Of a stretch of 64,000 nt of DNA, positions 47,911-56,398 are shown one piece after another. Numbering within the stretch: position 1 is the stretch's first letter; each line of letters opens with the position of its first letter. The notes beneath the pieces are model-generated. The model did not search any database. It was not told where the DNA came from and was given only the letters and a program-made list of their open reading frames with translations. Both the position numbers and the translations under genes were made by a program. Source of the stretch: Streptomyces seoulensis (GTDB taxonomy: Bacteria > Actinomycetota > Actinomycetes > Streptomycetales > Streptomycetaceae); the NCBI GenBank assembly GCA_013364255.1, contig CP054936.1:4122853-4186852 (forward strand), in the 5' to 3' direction.

Positions 47911-49257
47911 GTGGGCGTAGCGGACCTTGGGCTGCCGGTCGATGTTCCCTCGACGGCGCTCTTCACCGATCACTACGAGCTGACCATGCTGCAGGCGGCC
48001 CTGAAGGCCGGGACGGCCGAGCGGCGCGGGGTCTTCGAGGTGTTCACCCGGCGGCTGCCGCACGGGCGCCGCTACGGCGTGGTGGCCGGGACCGGGCGGG
48101 TGCTGGACGCGGTGGAGAACTTCCGCTTCGACTCCGGCGTCCTCGGCTACCTGCGCGAACGGCGGGTGGTGGACGAGCCGACCCTCCAGTGGCTGGCCGA
48201 CTACCGCTTCAGCGGCGACATCTGGGGCTACCCCGAGGGCGAGGTGTACTTCCCGGGCTCGCCGATCCTGCGGGTGGAGGGCTCCTTCGGCGAGTGCGTG
48301 CTGCTGGAGACGGTGATCCTCTCCATCCTCAACCACGACTCGGCGATCGCCGCCGCCGCCTCCCGGATGGCCTCGGCCGCCGGCGGCCGCCCGCTGATCG
48401 AGATGGGCGCCCGGCGCACCCACGAGCTGGCCGCGGTGGCCGCCTCCCGCGCCGCCTACGTCGGCGGCTTCACCTCCACCTCCGACCTCGCGGCCGGCTT
48501 CCGCTACAACATCCCCACCGTCGGCACCTCCGCGCACGCCTTCACCCTGCTGCACGACCGCGAGCGCGACGCCTTCCAGGCCCAGGTCGACTCGCTCGGC
48601 CGGGACACGACGCTGCTGGTGGACACCTACGACGTCACCGAGGCGGTGCGCACCGCGGTCGAGGTGGCCGGTCCCGAGCTGGGCGCCGTGCGCATCGACT
48701 CCGGCGACCTGCTGCTGGTCGCCCACCGGGTGCGCCAGCAGCTGGACGAGCTGGGCGCCCGCGACACGAAGATCGTCGTCACCTCGGACCTGGACGAGTA
48801 CGCCATCGCCTCCCTGGCGGCGGCGCCCGTGGACGCCTACGGCGTGGGCACCCAGCTGGTCACCGGCTCCGGCCACCCGACCGCCTCCATGGTCTACAAG
48901 CTGGTCGCCCGCGCCGAGTCCGCCGACCCGAGGGCGCCGCTCAAGGCGGTGGCGAAGAAGTCCAGCGGCGGCAAGACCTCCATCGGCGGCCGCAAGTGGG
49001 CGGCCCGCCGGCTGGACGCGGACGGGATCGCCGAGGCCGAGGTGGTCGGCACCGGACCGGTCCCCGCCGAGCTGGCCGGCCGGCAGCTGCTGGTCGAGCT
49101 GGTCAAGGGCGGCGAGGTCGTCGGGCGCGAGCCGCTGGACGCCGCCCGGGAGCGGCACGCCGCCGCCCGCGCCGCCCTGCCGCTGTCCGCGACGCAGCTC
49201 TCGCGCGGGGAACCCGTCCTTCCGACGGAGTACGCGACCGAGGGCTCGGGTAACTAA
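47911..49257 (+). CDS. pncB: Nicotinate phosphoribosyltransferase
   Basis: 448 aa. GTG 47911 with GGAG upstream is preferred to TTG 47908. Family motifs include TDHYELTMLQAALKAGTAERRGVFEVFTRRLP, FRFDSGVLGYL, GTSAHAFTLLHD, VDTYDVTEAV, VRIDSGDLL, and DEYAIASLAAAPVDAYGVGTQLVT. It converts nicotinate and PRPP to nicotinate mononucleotide in NAD salvage, using ATP. The nicotinamidase gene follows 80 bp downstream, so the two enzymes act in series. Confidence 0.93.
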   Translation: MGVADLGLPVDVPSTALFTDHYELTMLQAALKAGTAERRGVFEVFTRRLPHGRRYGVVAGTGRVLDAVENFRFDSGVLGYLRERRVVDEPTLQWLADYRFSGDIWGYPEGEVYFPGSPILRVEGSFGECVLLETVILSILNHDSAIAAAASRMASAAGGRPLIEMGARRTHELAAVAASRAAYVGGFTSTSDLAAGFRYNIPTVGTSAHAFTLLHDRERDAFQAQVDSLGRDTTLLVDTYDVTEAVRTAVEVAGPELGAVRIDSGDLLLVAHRVRQQLDELGARDTKIVVTSDLDEYAIASLAAAPVDAYGVGTQLVTGSGHPTASMVYKLVARAESADPRAPLKAVAKKSSGGKTSIGGRKWAARRLDADGIAEAEVVGTGPVPAELAGRQLLVELVKGGEVVGREPLDAARERHAAARAALPLSATQLSRGEPVLPTEYATEGSGN

Positions 49258-49337
49258 AGCGGGTGCCCGTCCGTACCCCTCCGTCCGGCCCGCGCCGGCC
49301 CCGACAGCCCTGACCCGACAGCCGAAGGACACCCACC

Positions 49338-49925
49338 ATGCGCCGCGCACTGATCGTCGTCGATGTGCAGAACGACTTCTGCGAGGGAGGCAGCCTCGCG
49401 GTGTCCGGCGGCTCCGACGTCGCCGCCGCGATCACCGAGCTGATCGGGCAGGCGCCGGCCGGCTACCGGCACGTGGTGGCCACCCGCGACCACCACATCG
49501 CGCCCGGCGGGCACTTCGCGGACGACCCCGACTACGTGCGCTCCTGGCCCGCGCACTGCGTGGCGGGCACCGAGGGCGTGGGCTTCCACCCGAACTTCGC
49601 GCCCGCCGTCGCCTCCGGCGCGATCGACGCCGTCTTCGACAAGGGCGCCTACTCGGCGGCCTACAGCGGCTTCGAGGGCGCCGACGAGAACGGCGTGTCG
49701 CTGGCCGACTGGCTGCGGGACCGGGAGATCGACGAGGTGGACGTGGTGGGCATCGCCACCGACCACTGCGTGCGGGCCACCGCCCTGGACGCGGTCCGCG
49801 AGGGCTTCCGCACCCAGGTGCTGCTGGACCTCACTGCCGGGGTGTCCGCCGCGACCACCGAGCGGGCGCTGGAGGAGCTGCGCGAGGCAGGCGTCGAACT
49901 CACCGGCAAGCCGGTCCTCGCGTAG
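49338..49925 (+). CDS. pncA: Nicotinamidase (isochorismatase-fold)
   Basis: 195 aa. Catalytic triad: Asp10 in VDVQNDFCEGG, Lys in FDKGAYSAAYSGFEG, and Cys in GIATDHCVRATALDA. Metal-binding Asp/His lie in VATRDHHIAPGGHF. It hydrolyses nicotinamide to nicotinate, the substrate of PncB just upstream. Start chosen at ATG 49338 after GAAGGA. Confidence 0.92.
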   Translation: MRRALIVVDVQNDFCEGGSLAVSGGSDVAAAITELIGQAPAGYRHVVATRDHHIAPGGHFADDPDYVRSWPAHCVAGTEGVGFHPNFAPAVASGAIDAVFDKGAYSAAYSGFEGADENGVSLADWLRDREIDEVDVVGIATDHCVRATALDAVREGFRTQVLLDLTAGVSAATTERALEELREAGVELTGKPVLA

Positions 49926-49961
49926 CGGCGCCGGCCGGGACCGCGTGCGGCACGTGGCCGC

Positions 49962-50312
49962 TCACGCCCCGGCGCCGGCCGGTGCGGGCCGGCGCAGCAG
50001 TGCCCTGATCGGCTGCCACAGCTGCGGCGGGCCGGCGCAGGCGCCGACCGCGCCGTCCTGGGCGGTGCGCCATATCAGGCCGTCGGGGTGGTGCAGGACC
50101 GCGGTGATCTCGTCCGGGGTGGGCGGGGCGCCGTTGCCGCGCAGGTAGACCGCGCGCAGGCCGAGGTTGCGCAGCCGGGTCAGGGCGCGGGCGCGGTTGT
50201 GGGCGTGCACCAGCACCCGGACGCCGCCGGCGCCGTCGGGGGCGGTGCCGGGCAGGTTCAGGGCCACCACCACCCGGCCGTTCGGCAGCTTGCAGAAACC
50301 TCCTGCGGCCAT
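49962..50312 (-). CDS. Small hypothetical protein
   Basis: 116 aa from ATG 50312. Sequence blocks are GRVVVALNLPGTAPDGAG, RVLVHAHNRARALTRLRNLGLRAVYLRGN, PPTPDEITAVLHHPDGLIWR and ACAGPPQLWQPIRALL. One small alpha/beta domain without membrane segment or signal. Conserved-looking in Streptomyces, function unknown. It stands between pncA (convergent) and the M6 protease. Confidence 0.68.
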   Translation of the reverse strand: MAAGGFCKLPNGRVVVALNLPGTAPDGAGGVRVLVHAHNRARALTRLRNLGLRAVYLRGNGAPPTPDEITAVLHHPDGLIWRTAQDGAVGACAGPPQLWQPIRALLRRPAPAGAGA

Positions 50313-50373
50313 GCGGTCACGTCCCCGTTCCGGTCGGTGTCAATAAGCGAGTCACAGCAGGCACCTAAACACG

Positions 50374-50407
50374 ATCGGCGGCAACCCGCCAGGGGGTTGC
50401 CGCCGAT
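50374..50407 (-). terminator. Terminator of the M6 protease gene
   Basis: ATCGGCGGCAACCC (50374-50387) and its exact complement (50394-50407) form a 14-bp stem with a 6-nt loop, 27 bp after the protease stop. Confidence 0.8.
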
Positions 50408-50433
50408 ACGTCTGTGAACTGCGGTTTTATCGA

Positions 50434-52782
50434 CTACTTGACCGCGCGGCCGACCTCGAGCTCGATCGTGGAGCCGTTCTTGGCCTCCTTGGTGATCTTG
50501 ATCTTGGTGTTGGTGTCAGTGACCTTGACCCCGGCCGCCGGGTTCGCGGCGTCGTAGTAGGAGCTGGTGTGGTCGTTGAAGACCGACACGCCCTTGGACG
50601 ACTTGATCTTCGTCGCGACGTCCGCCTTGTGCAGCGTGATGCCGTCGGTGGCGAAGGTGCTGAACGGGGAGTCGTAGGCCTGGACGCGGTTGCGCATCAG
50701 GGTGCCGTCGGTCCACTTCAGCAGGTTCGGGTGCGAGTCGATCGGCAGGATCAGACCGGAGCCCGGGTGGGTGCCGGTGTTGTTGTCCACCTGGGAGGTG
50801 TCCCACTTCCAGATCAGCAGGCCGTTCTGGTACGGGTAGTGCTCCACCCAGTCGGGGCGCTTGGCCGAGCCGAAGTTGTACGGGCCGGTCTTCAGCGTGG
50901 TGTCGTACGAGACGTACTGGCGGTTCTCGGCGATGTAGTACTGCTTGTAGTCCTTGGTGAAGGACGCGCCGATGCGGGAGAAGCCGTTCGCCGTCCAGGC
51001 CGCGTCCGCGCTCTCGGCGTCGTCGGCGAAGACGGTCGCGCCGTCCGCGGTCAGCGTGATCTCGTCGGCCGCGAAGCCCTTGAGCGCCACGCCGCCGTCC
51101 GTCTGGTAGCGGAAGCGGAGCTGGAACTTCTGCCCGGCGTAGGCGTTCAGGTCGTACGACAGCTTCTGGTAGGCGTCCGCCGAGCCGGTCAGGGCCGGGG
51201 TGCCGCTGGCGTCACGCGGGATCGGCTGGCCGTTCGCGGTGCCGTCCAGGGCGGTCCAGTTGGCGCCGCCGTCGGTGGAGACCTCGGTGTAGAGGTAGTC
51301 GTAGTTGGCCTCGATGTCGTACCAGCCGTCGAGCGTGAGGGCGGCCGACTTCTTGCCGGTGAGGTCCACGGACCGGGTCAGCGTGTTCTTCAGGTCGTTG
51401 GCGCTGCCGCTCCACCACTGGGTGGAACCCTGCGCGGGGGCGACGACCTCGGTGGTGACCGCCTTGTCCGGCAGCGAGACGACCAGCGCCTGCTTGTACT
51501 TGGTGTTGTACTCGGACACGCCCAGCTTGTGCCAGGAGCTGACGCCCGCCTTGGCGGTGTCGTAGTTCAGCCAGCCGAGCTGGAGCTTGTCCCAGGCGTT
51601 CATGTCGCCGGGCAGGTCGCCGATGGCGTCCTCGCCGCGGCCGAGCCAGGAACCGGAGGACATCAGGGTCCAGAAGCCGGTGGAGTTCTCGCCGCCCGCG
51701 GTGTCGTACTCGTCGGGCAGGCCGAGGTCGTGGCCGTACTCGTGGGCGTAGACGCCGAGTCCGCCGTTCTCCGGCTGGATGGTGTAGTCCCCGACCCAGA
51801 TACCGGTGTCGCCGACCTGGGCGCCGCCGAGCTTGTTGTCGCTCGGGCCGGTGGCGCCGGCGTCGGTGCCGAAGGCGTACCAGCGGTGCGCCCAGATCGC
51901 GTCGGTGCCCTGGACGCCGCCGCCCGCGGACTCGTCCTCACCGGCGTGCACGATCTGGAAGTGGTCGACGTAGCCGTCGGGCTCGTTGAAGTTGCCGTCG
52001 CCGTCGTAGTCGTAGCGGTCCCACTGGTCGTACTTGGCCAGGTCCGCCTTGATGTCGGCGTCGGACTTGCCGGCCGCCTTCTGCTGGGCGACGTAGGCGT
52101 TCAGACCGTCGCTGACGACGTTCCACACGCTGGGGCAGTTGGTCGAGCCGCAGGCGTTGTTGCCGTAACGGGCCTCGTTGTAGGGCACCTTGACCCAGTC
52201 GGCGACCTCGCCGTCGACCGAGTAGCGGCCCGAGGACTGCGTCTCGTAGTACTTCTTGACCGACTCGGTGTTCTTGCCGGTGCCGAAGTACAGGTCCTGG
52301 AAGTGCTGCTGGTTGTAGTCCTTCTGCCAGGCCGTCGAGTTGTCCGTCTTGCGGTCCGGCGCGGCTATCTGGTTGTGCAGGGGGCCGGCGGTGCCGCCGA
52401 ACTTGGGGTCGGTCTTGTCCCCGAACTCGACCAGGATGGTGAAGATCTTGTCGGTCTTCTCCCGGCCAAGCTCGACGTACTTGGAGTCGCCCTTCTTGCC
52501 CTTGAGCTGGACGACCTTGGAGCCGTTGCGGTCCTGGACCTTGCTGCGGCCGTCGATGACCTGGTTCAGGGCCTCCTGGCGCTGGGCTTCCTGCGTCTTG
52601 CTCAGCGGACCGTCGAGGTCGTGCTCCTGCTGCTTCTCCGGCTGCGGGTCGTGCCGGTGCACGGAGGCGGCGGCGTCCGTGGTGGCGGCCTCCGCGACGG
52701 CGAACGTCGAGAACGCGGCGGTGGCCGACGCGAGCGCGACGCCGATCGCGGCCGCTCTGAACGTCCAGGTTCTGCTTGTCAC
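50434..52782 (-). CDS. Secreted immune inhibitor A (M6) metalloprotease
   Basis: 782 aa from ATG 52782. Signal peptide (residues 1-32, AVAEA-AT). The metzincin-like motif H347-E-Y-G-H-D-L-G-L-P-D-E-Y-D gives the zinc ligands; nearby KKYYETQSSGRYSVDGEVADW and DGDGNFNEPDGYVDHFQIVHAG are M6 marks and hint at Ca binding. The C-terminal part has beta-sandwich lectin-like repeats (YDIEANYDYLYTEVS). InhA homologues degrade extracellular proteins, often at the end of growth. The terminator is at 50374-50407. A possible operator dyad lies 134 bp upstream of the ATG. Confidence 0.9.
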   Translation of the reverse strand: MTSRTWTFRAAAIGVALASATAAFSTFAVAEAATTDAAASVHRHDPQPEKQQEHDLDGPLSKTQEAQRQEALNQVIDGRSKVQDRNGSKVVQLKGKKGDSKYVELGREKTDKIFTILVEFGDKTDPKFGGTAGPLHNQIAAPDRKTDNSTAWQKDYNQQHFQDLYFGTGKNTESVKKYYETQSSGRYSVDGEVADWVKVPYNEARYGNNACGSTNCPSVWNVVSDGLNAYVAQQKAAGKSDADIKADLAKYDQWDRYDYDGDGNFNEPDGYVDHFQIVHAGEDESAGGGVQGTDAIWAHRWYAFGTDAGATGPSDNKLGGAQVGDTGIWVGDYTIQPENGGLGVYAHEYGHDLGLPDEYDTAGGENSTGFWTLMSSGSWLGRGEDAIGDLPGDMNAWDKLQLGWLNYDTAKAGVSSWHKLGVSEYNTKYKQALVVSLPDKAVTTEVVAPAQGSTQWWSGSANDLKNTLTRSVDLTGKKSAALTLDGWYDIEANYDYLYTEVSTDGGANWTALDGTANGQPIPRDASGTPALTGSADAYQKLSYDLNAYAGQKFQLRFRYQTDGGVALKGFAADEITLTADGATVFADDAESADAAWTANGFSRIGASFTKDYKQYYIAENRQYVSYDTTLKTGPYNFGSAKRPDWVEHYPYQNGLLIWKWDTSQVDNNTGTHPGSGLILPIDSHPNLLKWTDGTLMRNRVQAYDSPFSTFATDGITLHKADVATKIKSSKGVSVFNDHTSSYYDAANPAAGVKVTDTNTKIKITKEAKNGSTIELEVGRAVK

Positions 52783-53195
52783 TTGATGTCCTCCCCTGAC
52801 GCGTGTCCGTCCGCGCGGAAGGGGGGATGGGGTGAGGTGCGAGTCCGCGCGCGATCAACGCGTTTAGCCAAGTGACGCTATTTGACTAGAGGTTTACGAG
52901 AAAAGACAGACCTTGACTTGAACAGATCAAGTGCACTATGCGGAGCCGACGTTCGCTTTACGGACGCGGACGCGGCACGGACGGGCCCGTGGGGGGCGCG
53001 GCGTGACTCCGTGCGCCCCCTGTGCACCGGCACCGTGGGTTAGGTCACGCTTACCGCCCGCTCCGCTCGGGCATGGAGGCGAATAGAGTCGACGGCCGGA
53101 CGCCCGGAACCGGCGGAACGCCAGGCCGTCGCCGTGGTCCTGGTCATCCCGGTCAGCCCGTCGTACTCCGAACCCCTTCCGAGGACACGATTGCC
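52783..53195. other. Divergent intergenic region before the M6 protease
   Basis: 413 bp. The section 52860-52940 is A/T-rich and holds ACTTGA-ACAGA-TCAAGT (52916-52932), a perfect 6-5-6 dyad, next to another CTTGAC. It likely controls the protease. Nothing was recognised between 52940 and 53180 beyond GC-rich sequence and the leader of the small membrane gene. Confidence 0.5.
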
Positions 53196-53546
53196 ATGCC
53201 TCGTCCGACCGCCGCACAGCTCGCCTACGGTTCCTGCACCGTGATCCTGTCGACGCTCGCCATGCTGCTGCTGTCGCAGACGGAGTCGGGCGTGGGGATC
53301 GCCGTCATCGCCCTGGCGGCCCTCGCCCTGGGACTCCTGGTCGCCCTGACGGTGCCGCTGCCGAAGGCGCCGGAGACGGCGACCGGGACGGCGGGGGCCG
53401 AGGCGGCCGCGGGGACCGCGGGGGCGGGCGCGGCTCCGGGGACCGCCGGGGCCGGGGCGGCCGCCGGGCGGGAGCGGGCGCCGCAGCGGCGGGAGGCCGT
53501 CTCCGCGGGCGCGGACGCGGGACGGCGGCGGACCTCGGCGTCCTGA
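53196..53546 (+). CDS. Small membrane protein with AGTAGAG-type repeat tail
   Basis: 116 aa from ATG 53196. Two hydrophobic segments (YGSCTVILSTLAMLLLS, GVGIAVIALAALALGLLVAL) form a helical hairpin. The cytoplasmic tail has three AGTAGAG/AGAGAA-type repeats (about 62-92) and a basic end (RERAPQRREAVS). No recognised domain; function unknown. Confidence 0.65.
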   Translation: MPRPTAAQLAYGSCTVILSTLAMLLLSQTESGVGIAVIALAALALGLLVALTVPLPKAPETATGTAGAEAAAGTAGAGAAPGTAGAGAAAGRERAPQRREAVSAGADAGRRRTSAS

Positions 53547-53583
53547 GGCAACGCCGTCCCCGGACTCCTCCGCCCTCGGCGCG

Positions 53584-54366
53584 TCACTCGGTGCTGACCA
53601 CCACCGTCTTCGCCGCCTTGTCGTGCAGGCCCTGCTTGTAGGGCCGGTCGAAGAAGCTCCAGCCGCCGCAGACCGCCAGCCACAGACAGGCGCAGCAGAA
53701 CCAGAACGGGATCCAGAGCACGGCGGCGCGCGCCAGCGAGGTCGCGACGGACGGCGTGGAGCCGTCGGACAGGTTCGCCACCCGCATCCCGAGCCACTTC
53801 TTGCCGAGGGTCTGTCCCGACCGGGCCGTCATGAAGGTGTCGTAGGCGAGGTACAGCACCAGGCCGACCGCCGACTGGCCGAGGGACCTGCCGACCTCGA
53901 TCTGGTCGGCGTTCATCGCGTACTCGTTGACGTGCAGGGCCCAGGTGAGCAGCCAGGCGATCACGCCGATGATGATCAGGTCGATGATCCGGGCGAGGGT
54001 GCGGCGGCCGCTGTCCGCGAGCGGGGGCATGCCGGCGAGGGGATCACCGGGGTACGGGCCACCGCCGCCGTACGGACCTCCGCCGCCCCCGTACGGGCCA
54101 CCGCCGCCGGGGGGACCACCCCCGTAGGGGCCGCCGCCACCGCCGTAGGGGCCACCGCCGCCCGGGGCGCCTCCCCCGTAGGGGCCACCGCTCTCGTACG
54201 GGCTGCCGCCGCCCTCGTACGGGTTGCCGCCGCCCGGACCGGCGCCGCCGTCGCCCTGGCCGCCGCCGTGCGGGGGCTCGTCGTACGGGTTGCCGCCGCC
54301 CCGGTGCGGGGGCGGGGTTCCGGAGCCGCGGGGTGGTTCGGAGCCGGGGGGCGGTTCGGTGCTCAT
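53584..54366 (-). CDS. RDD-family membrane protein with GGGGPYG repeats
   Basis: 260 aa from ATG 54366. The first 118 residues are Gly/Pro/Tyr repeats (units such as GGGGPYGGG). The rest is an RDD domain: RRTLARIIDLIIIGVIAWLL, SAVGLVLYLAYDTFMTARSGQTLGKKWLGMRV, AVLWIPFWFCCACLWLAVCGGWSFF. It is an integral membrane protein; some RDD proteins act as ion antiporters in other bacteria, but here the role is open. It lies beside a second RDD protein on the same strand. Confidence 0.82.
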   Translation of the reverse strand: MSTEPPPGSEPPRGSGTPPPHRGGGNPYDEPPHGGGQGDGGAGPGGGNPYEGGGSPYESGGPYGGGAPGGGGPYGGGGGPYGGGPPGGGGPYGGGGGPYGGGGPYPGDPLAGMPPLADSGRRTLARIIDLIIIGVIAWLLTWALHVNEYAMNADQIEVGRSLGQSAVGLVLYLAYDTFMTARSGQTLGKKWLGMRVANLSDGSTPSVATSLARAAVLWIPFWFCCACLWLAVCGGWSFFDRPYKQGLHDKAAKTVVVSTE

Positions 54367-54464
54367 GCGCCGAGTGGATCTCGAAGACGCCCGCACCGCA
54401 TCCGGCGAGCACCCGTACGGATGACCCGGACGACGCCCCTAGCCCGTACCGGTACCGGTACGGG

Positions 54465-56117
54465 TCACGCCGCGACGAACGTGTGCGCCGCCTTGTCGTG
54501 CCAGCACTGGTGCCACGGCCGGTCGAACAGGCACCACAGGACGCCCAGCAGCCCGATCCCGAGCAGTCCGGGCACGCTGTAGACGAGCCAGCGGCGCAGC
54601 GCGGCCCCGAACGAGGGCGGCTCGTGCGCCTCGATGTCGCGCACCTGGAGGCCGCACAGCTTCTTGCCCAGGGTGCGGCCCCACTTGGCGGTGGGCAGCG
54701 CCTCGCAGACCACGCCGGCGAGCAGCAGCACGGCCAGCACGACGCCGAGACACATGGCCGTCGTGCCGTCCAGCAGCCAGACGGTGACCGTCTGTCCGGA
54801 GAGCCTGGCCGCGTCGAGCTTCGCGTCGACGTGGTCGACCGCCTTGGCGCCGAGCGGTACGGCGGCCACGGCGGTGACGGCGCCGAGGACGAGCGAGTCG
54901 ACCAGCCGGGCGGCCAGCCGTCTGCCGAGACCGGCCGGCCGGGCCTCCGCCTGCCGGCGCGCCGCCGCCTGGAACACGTCCTCGACCGGCGGCTTCCAGG
55001 GCGCGACCGGCTGGTCCTCCCCCGTCCCGGCGAGCTGGTGCACCTGCTGCGCCCAGGACGCCTGCCCACCGCCGGGGCCACTGGTCACGGGCGCGGGCAC
55101 GGCGGCGGCCGGGGCGGACTGGGGCAGACCGGGTTGAGGCAGGCCGGACTGGTGGGGCAGCGCGGGGGCCGACGGCGCGGAGGGGAGGGACGGTCCGGGC
55201 GGCGCGGAGTGCAGGGCGGCGGGCGGCTGCCCCTGCGGGTGTCCCTGGCCCTGTCCCTGGGCGGGGCCCTGCGGGTGGTGCGGGTGGTGCGGGGTCTGGC
55301 CCGGGACCTGGCCCGGCGCGGCCGAGGCGCGGGCGGCGGCGGCCTTCCCGGCGCCGAAGCCGGGGGCCGCAGGCAGCTCGGGCGCGCCCACCGGACCCTG
55401 CGGGGCGGTGCCCGCCGGCCGGGGCGACCCCTGGGCGGGCACGGACGGCGACCCGGCACCGGCCGGACCGCCGTGCCGGGCCGGGCCGGGCACCGGGCGG
55501 AAGGTCATGGTGCCGTCGTCGGCGCGGGGCCCCGCCGGGCCCGGGATGCCGTGTGCGGAGGCGGTCCCGCCCGGCGCGTCGTCGTCCGTGGGACGGCGGA
55601 ACACGAAGGTGCCGGGCTCCGACTGCCCGGGCGCTGACGCGTCCTGACCGTGCGGCAGGGTGTGGCCCGGCACGTCGGCCCGTGCCTCGGGCGCGAGCGC
55701 CGGACCGTCGCCGCGCGGGAGCCGCGGGTCGGCCGCGGGGTCGGGCTCGCCCCAGGAGACCCGGCGGTCCTGGTCACCGCCGAAGCCGGACTGCCGGGAC
55801 CGGTCGGCGCCCCAGGCCGCCGCCGGTTCGGGACGGGCTCCCCCGCCCTGACCGGCCGGTCCGGACGGTTCCGGCTCCTCGACCGGGTCCTCGTCGAAGA
55901 AGTGCGGGCCGGTCTCCTCCAGCGCCGGGGCCGCGGGACGCGCGGGTCGCACCCCGGGCGGCGGGCTGAGCGGCTCGCCGTCGGCGGGCGCCGGCCGGCT
56001 GGTGCCCGGCACCCAGGAGGCGCCGTCCCAGTACCGGACGTAGCCGGGGATGGACGGGTCCGGGTAGTACCCCTCGCGGGGCCTGTCGTCACCTGGTGCC
56101 GGGGTTGGGGCGCTCAT
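54465..56117 (-). CDS. RDD-family membrane protein with DUF2510 and Pro-rich region
   Basis: 550 aa from ATG 56117. The N-terminus has a DUF2510 motif (REGYYPDPSIPGYVRYWDGASWV) followed by about 350 residues of Pro/Gly/Ala/Gln-rich sequence, with FVFRRPTDDD and MTFRPV repeats. A C-terminal RDD domain (RLAARLVDSLVLGAVTAVAAVPLG, GRTLGKKLCGLQVRDIEAH, LVYSVPGLLGIGLLGVLWCLF) crosses the membrane. The RDD parts of this gene and its neighbour share FDRPxxQxxHDKAA, so they are paralogues. Function unknown. Confidence 0.82.
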   Translation of the reverse strand: MSAPTPAPGDDRPREGYYPDPSIPGYVRYWDGASWVPGTSRPAPADGEPLSPPPGVRPARPAAPALEETGPHFFDEDPVEEPEPSGPAGQGGGARPEPAAAWGADRSRQSGFGGDQDRRVSWGEPDPAADPRLPRGDGPALAPEARADVPGHTLPHGQDASAPGQSEPGTFVFRRPTDDDAPGGTASAHGIPGPAGPRADDGTMTFRPVPGPARHGGPAGAGSPSVPAQGSPRPAGTAPQGPVGAPELPAAPGFGAGKAAAARASAAPGQVPGQTPHHPHHPQGPAQGQGQGHPQGQPPAALHSAPPGPSLPSAPSAPALPHQSGLPQPGLPQSAPAAAVPAPVTSGPGGGQASWAQQVHQLAGTGEDQPVAPWKPPVEDVFQAAARRQAEARPAGLGRRLAARLVDSLVLGAVTAVAAVPLGAKAVDHVDAKLDAARLSGQTVTVWLLDGTTAMCLGVVLAVLLLAGVVCEALPTAKWGRTLGKKLCGLQVRDIEAHEPPSFGAALRRWLVYSVPGLLGIGLLGVLWCLFDRPWHQCWHDKAAHTFVAA

Positions 56118-56358
56118 GTCCGTCGTCCCGTATCTGCTCGGGGGCCGTCTTGGGGGCCTCCACATCTATCAGACCCGCGCACCCCGCAGCGCCAGTCCCG
56201 CCGGACCCACTCCTTTCCGGGCAACCTCGGGCACGTACTTCGCATCGGCGTAAGCAGGGGGACGCCGGTGGAAAAGGGTGGGCAAAGATCCGTCGGGCGG
56301 CGTAATCCGGGACCGCCCGACGGGGTTGGTCCCAGCGGGACCGGAGGCAGGGGTCCGG

Positions 56359-56398
56359 GGGCCGCCGCCCGGAGTTCGCGGGCCGCCGCCCGGAGTTC
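56359..56398. repeat. 19-bp repeat across the glcD-like stop codon
   Basis: GGGCCGCCGCCCGGAGTTC occurs at 56359-56377 and again at 56380-56398. The second copy includes the stop triplet (56397-56399) of the minus-strand FAD gene. Confidence 0.7.
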
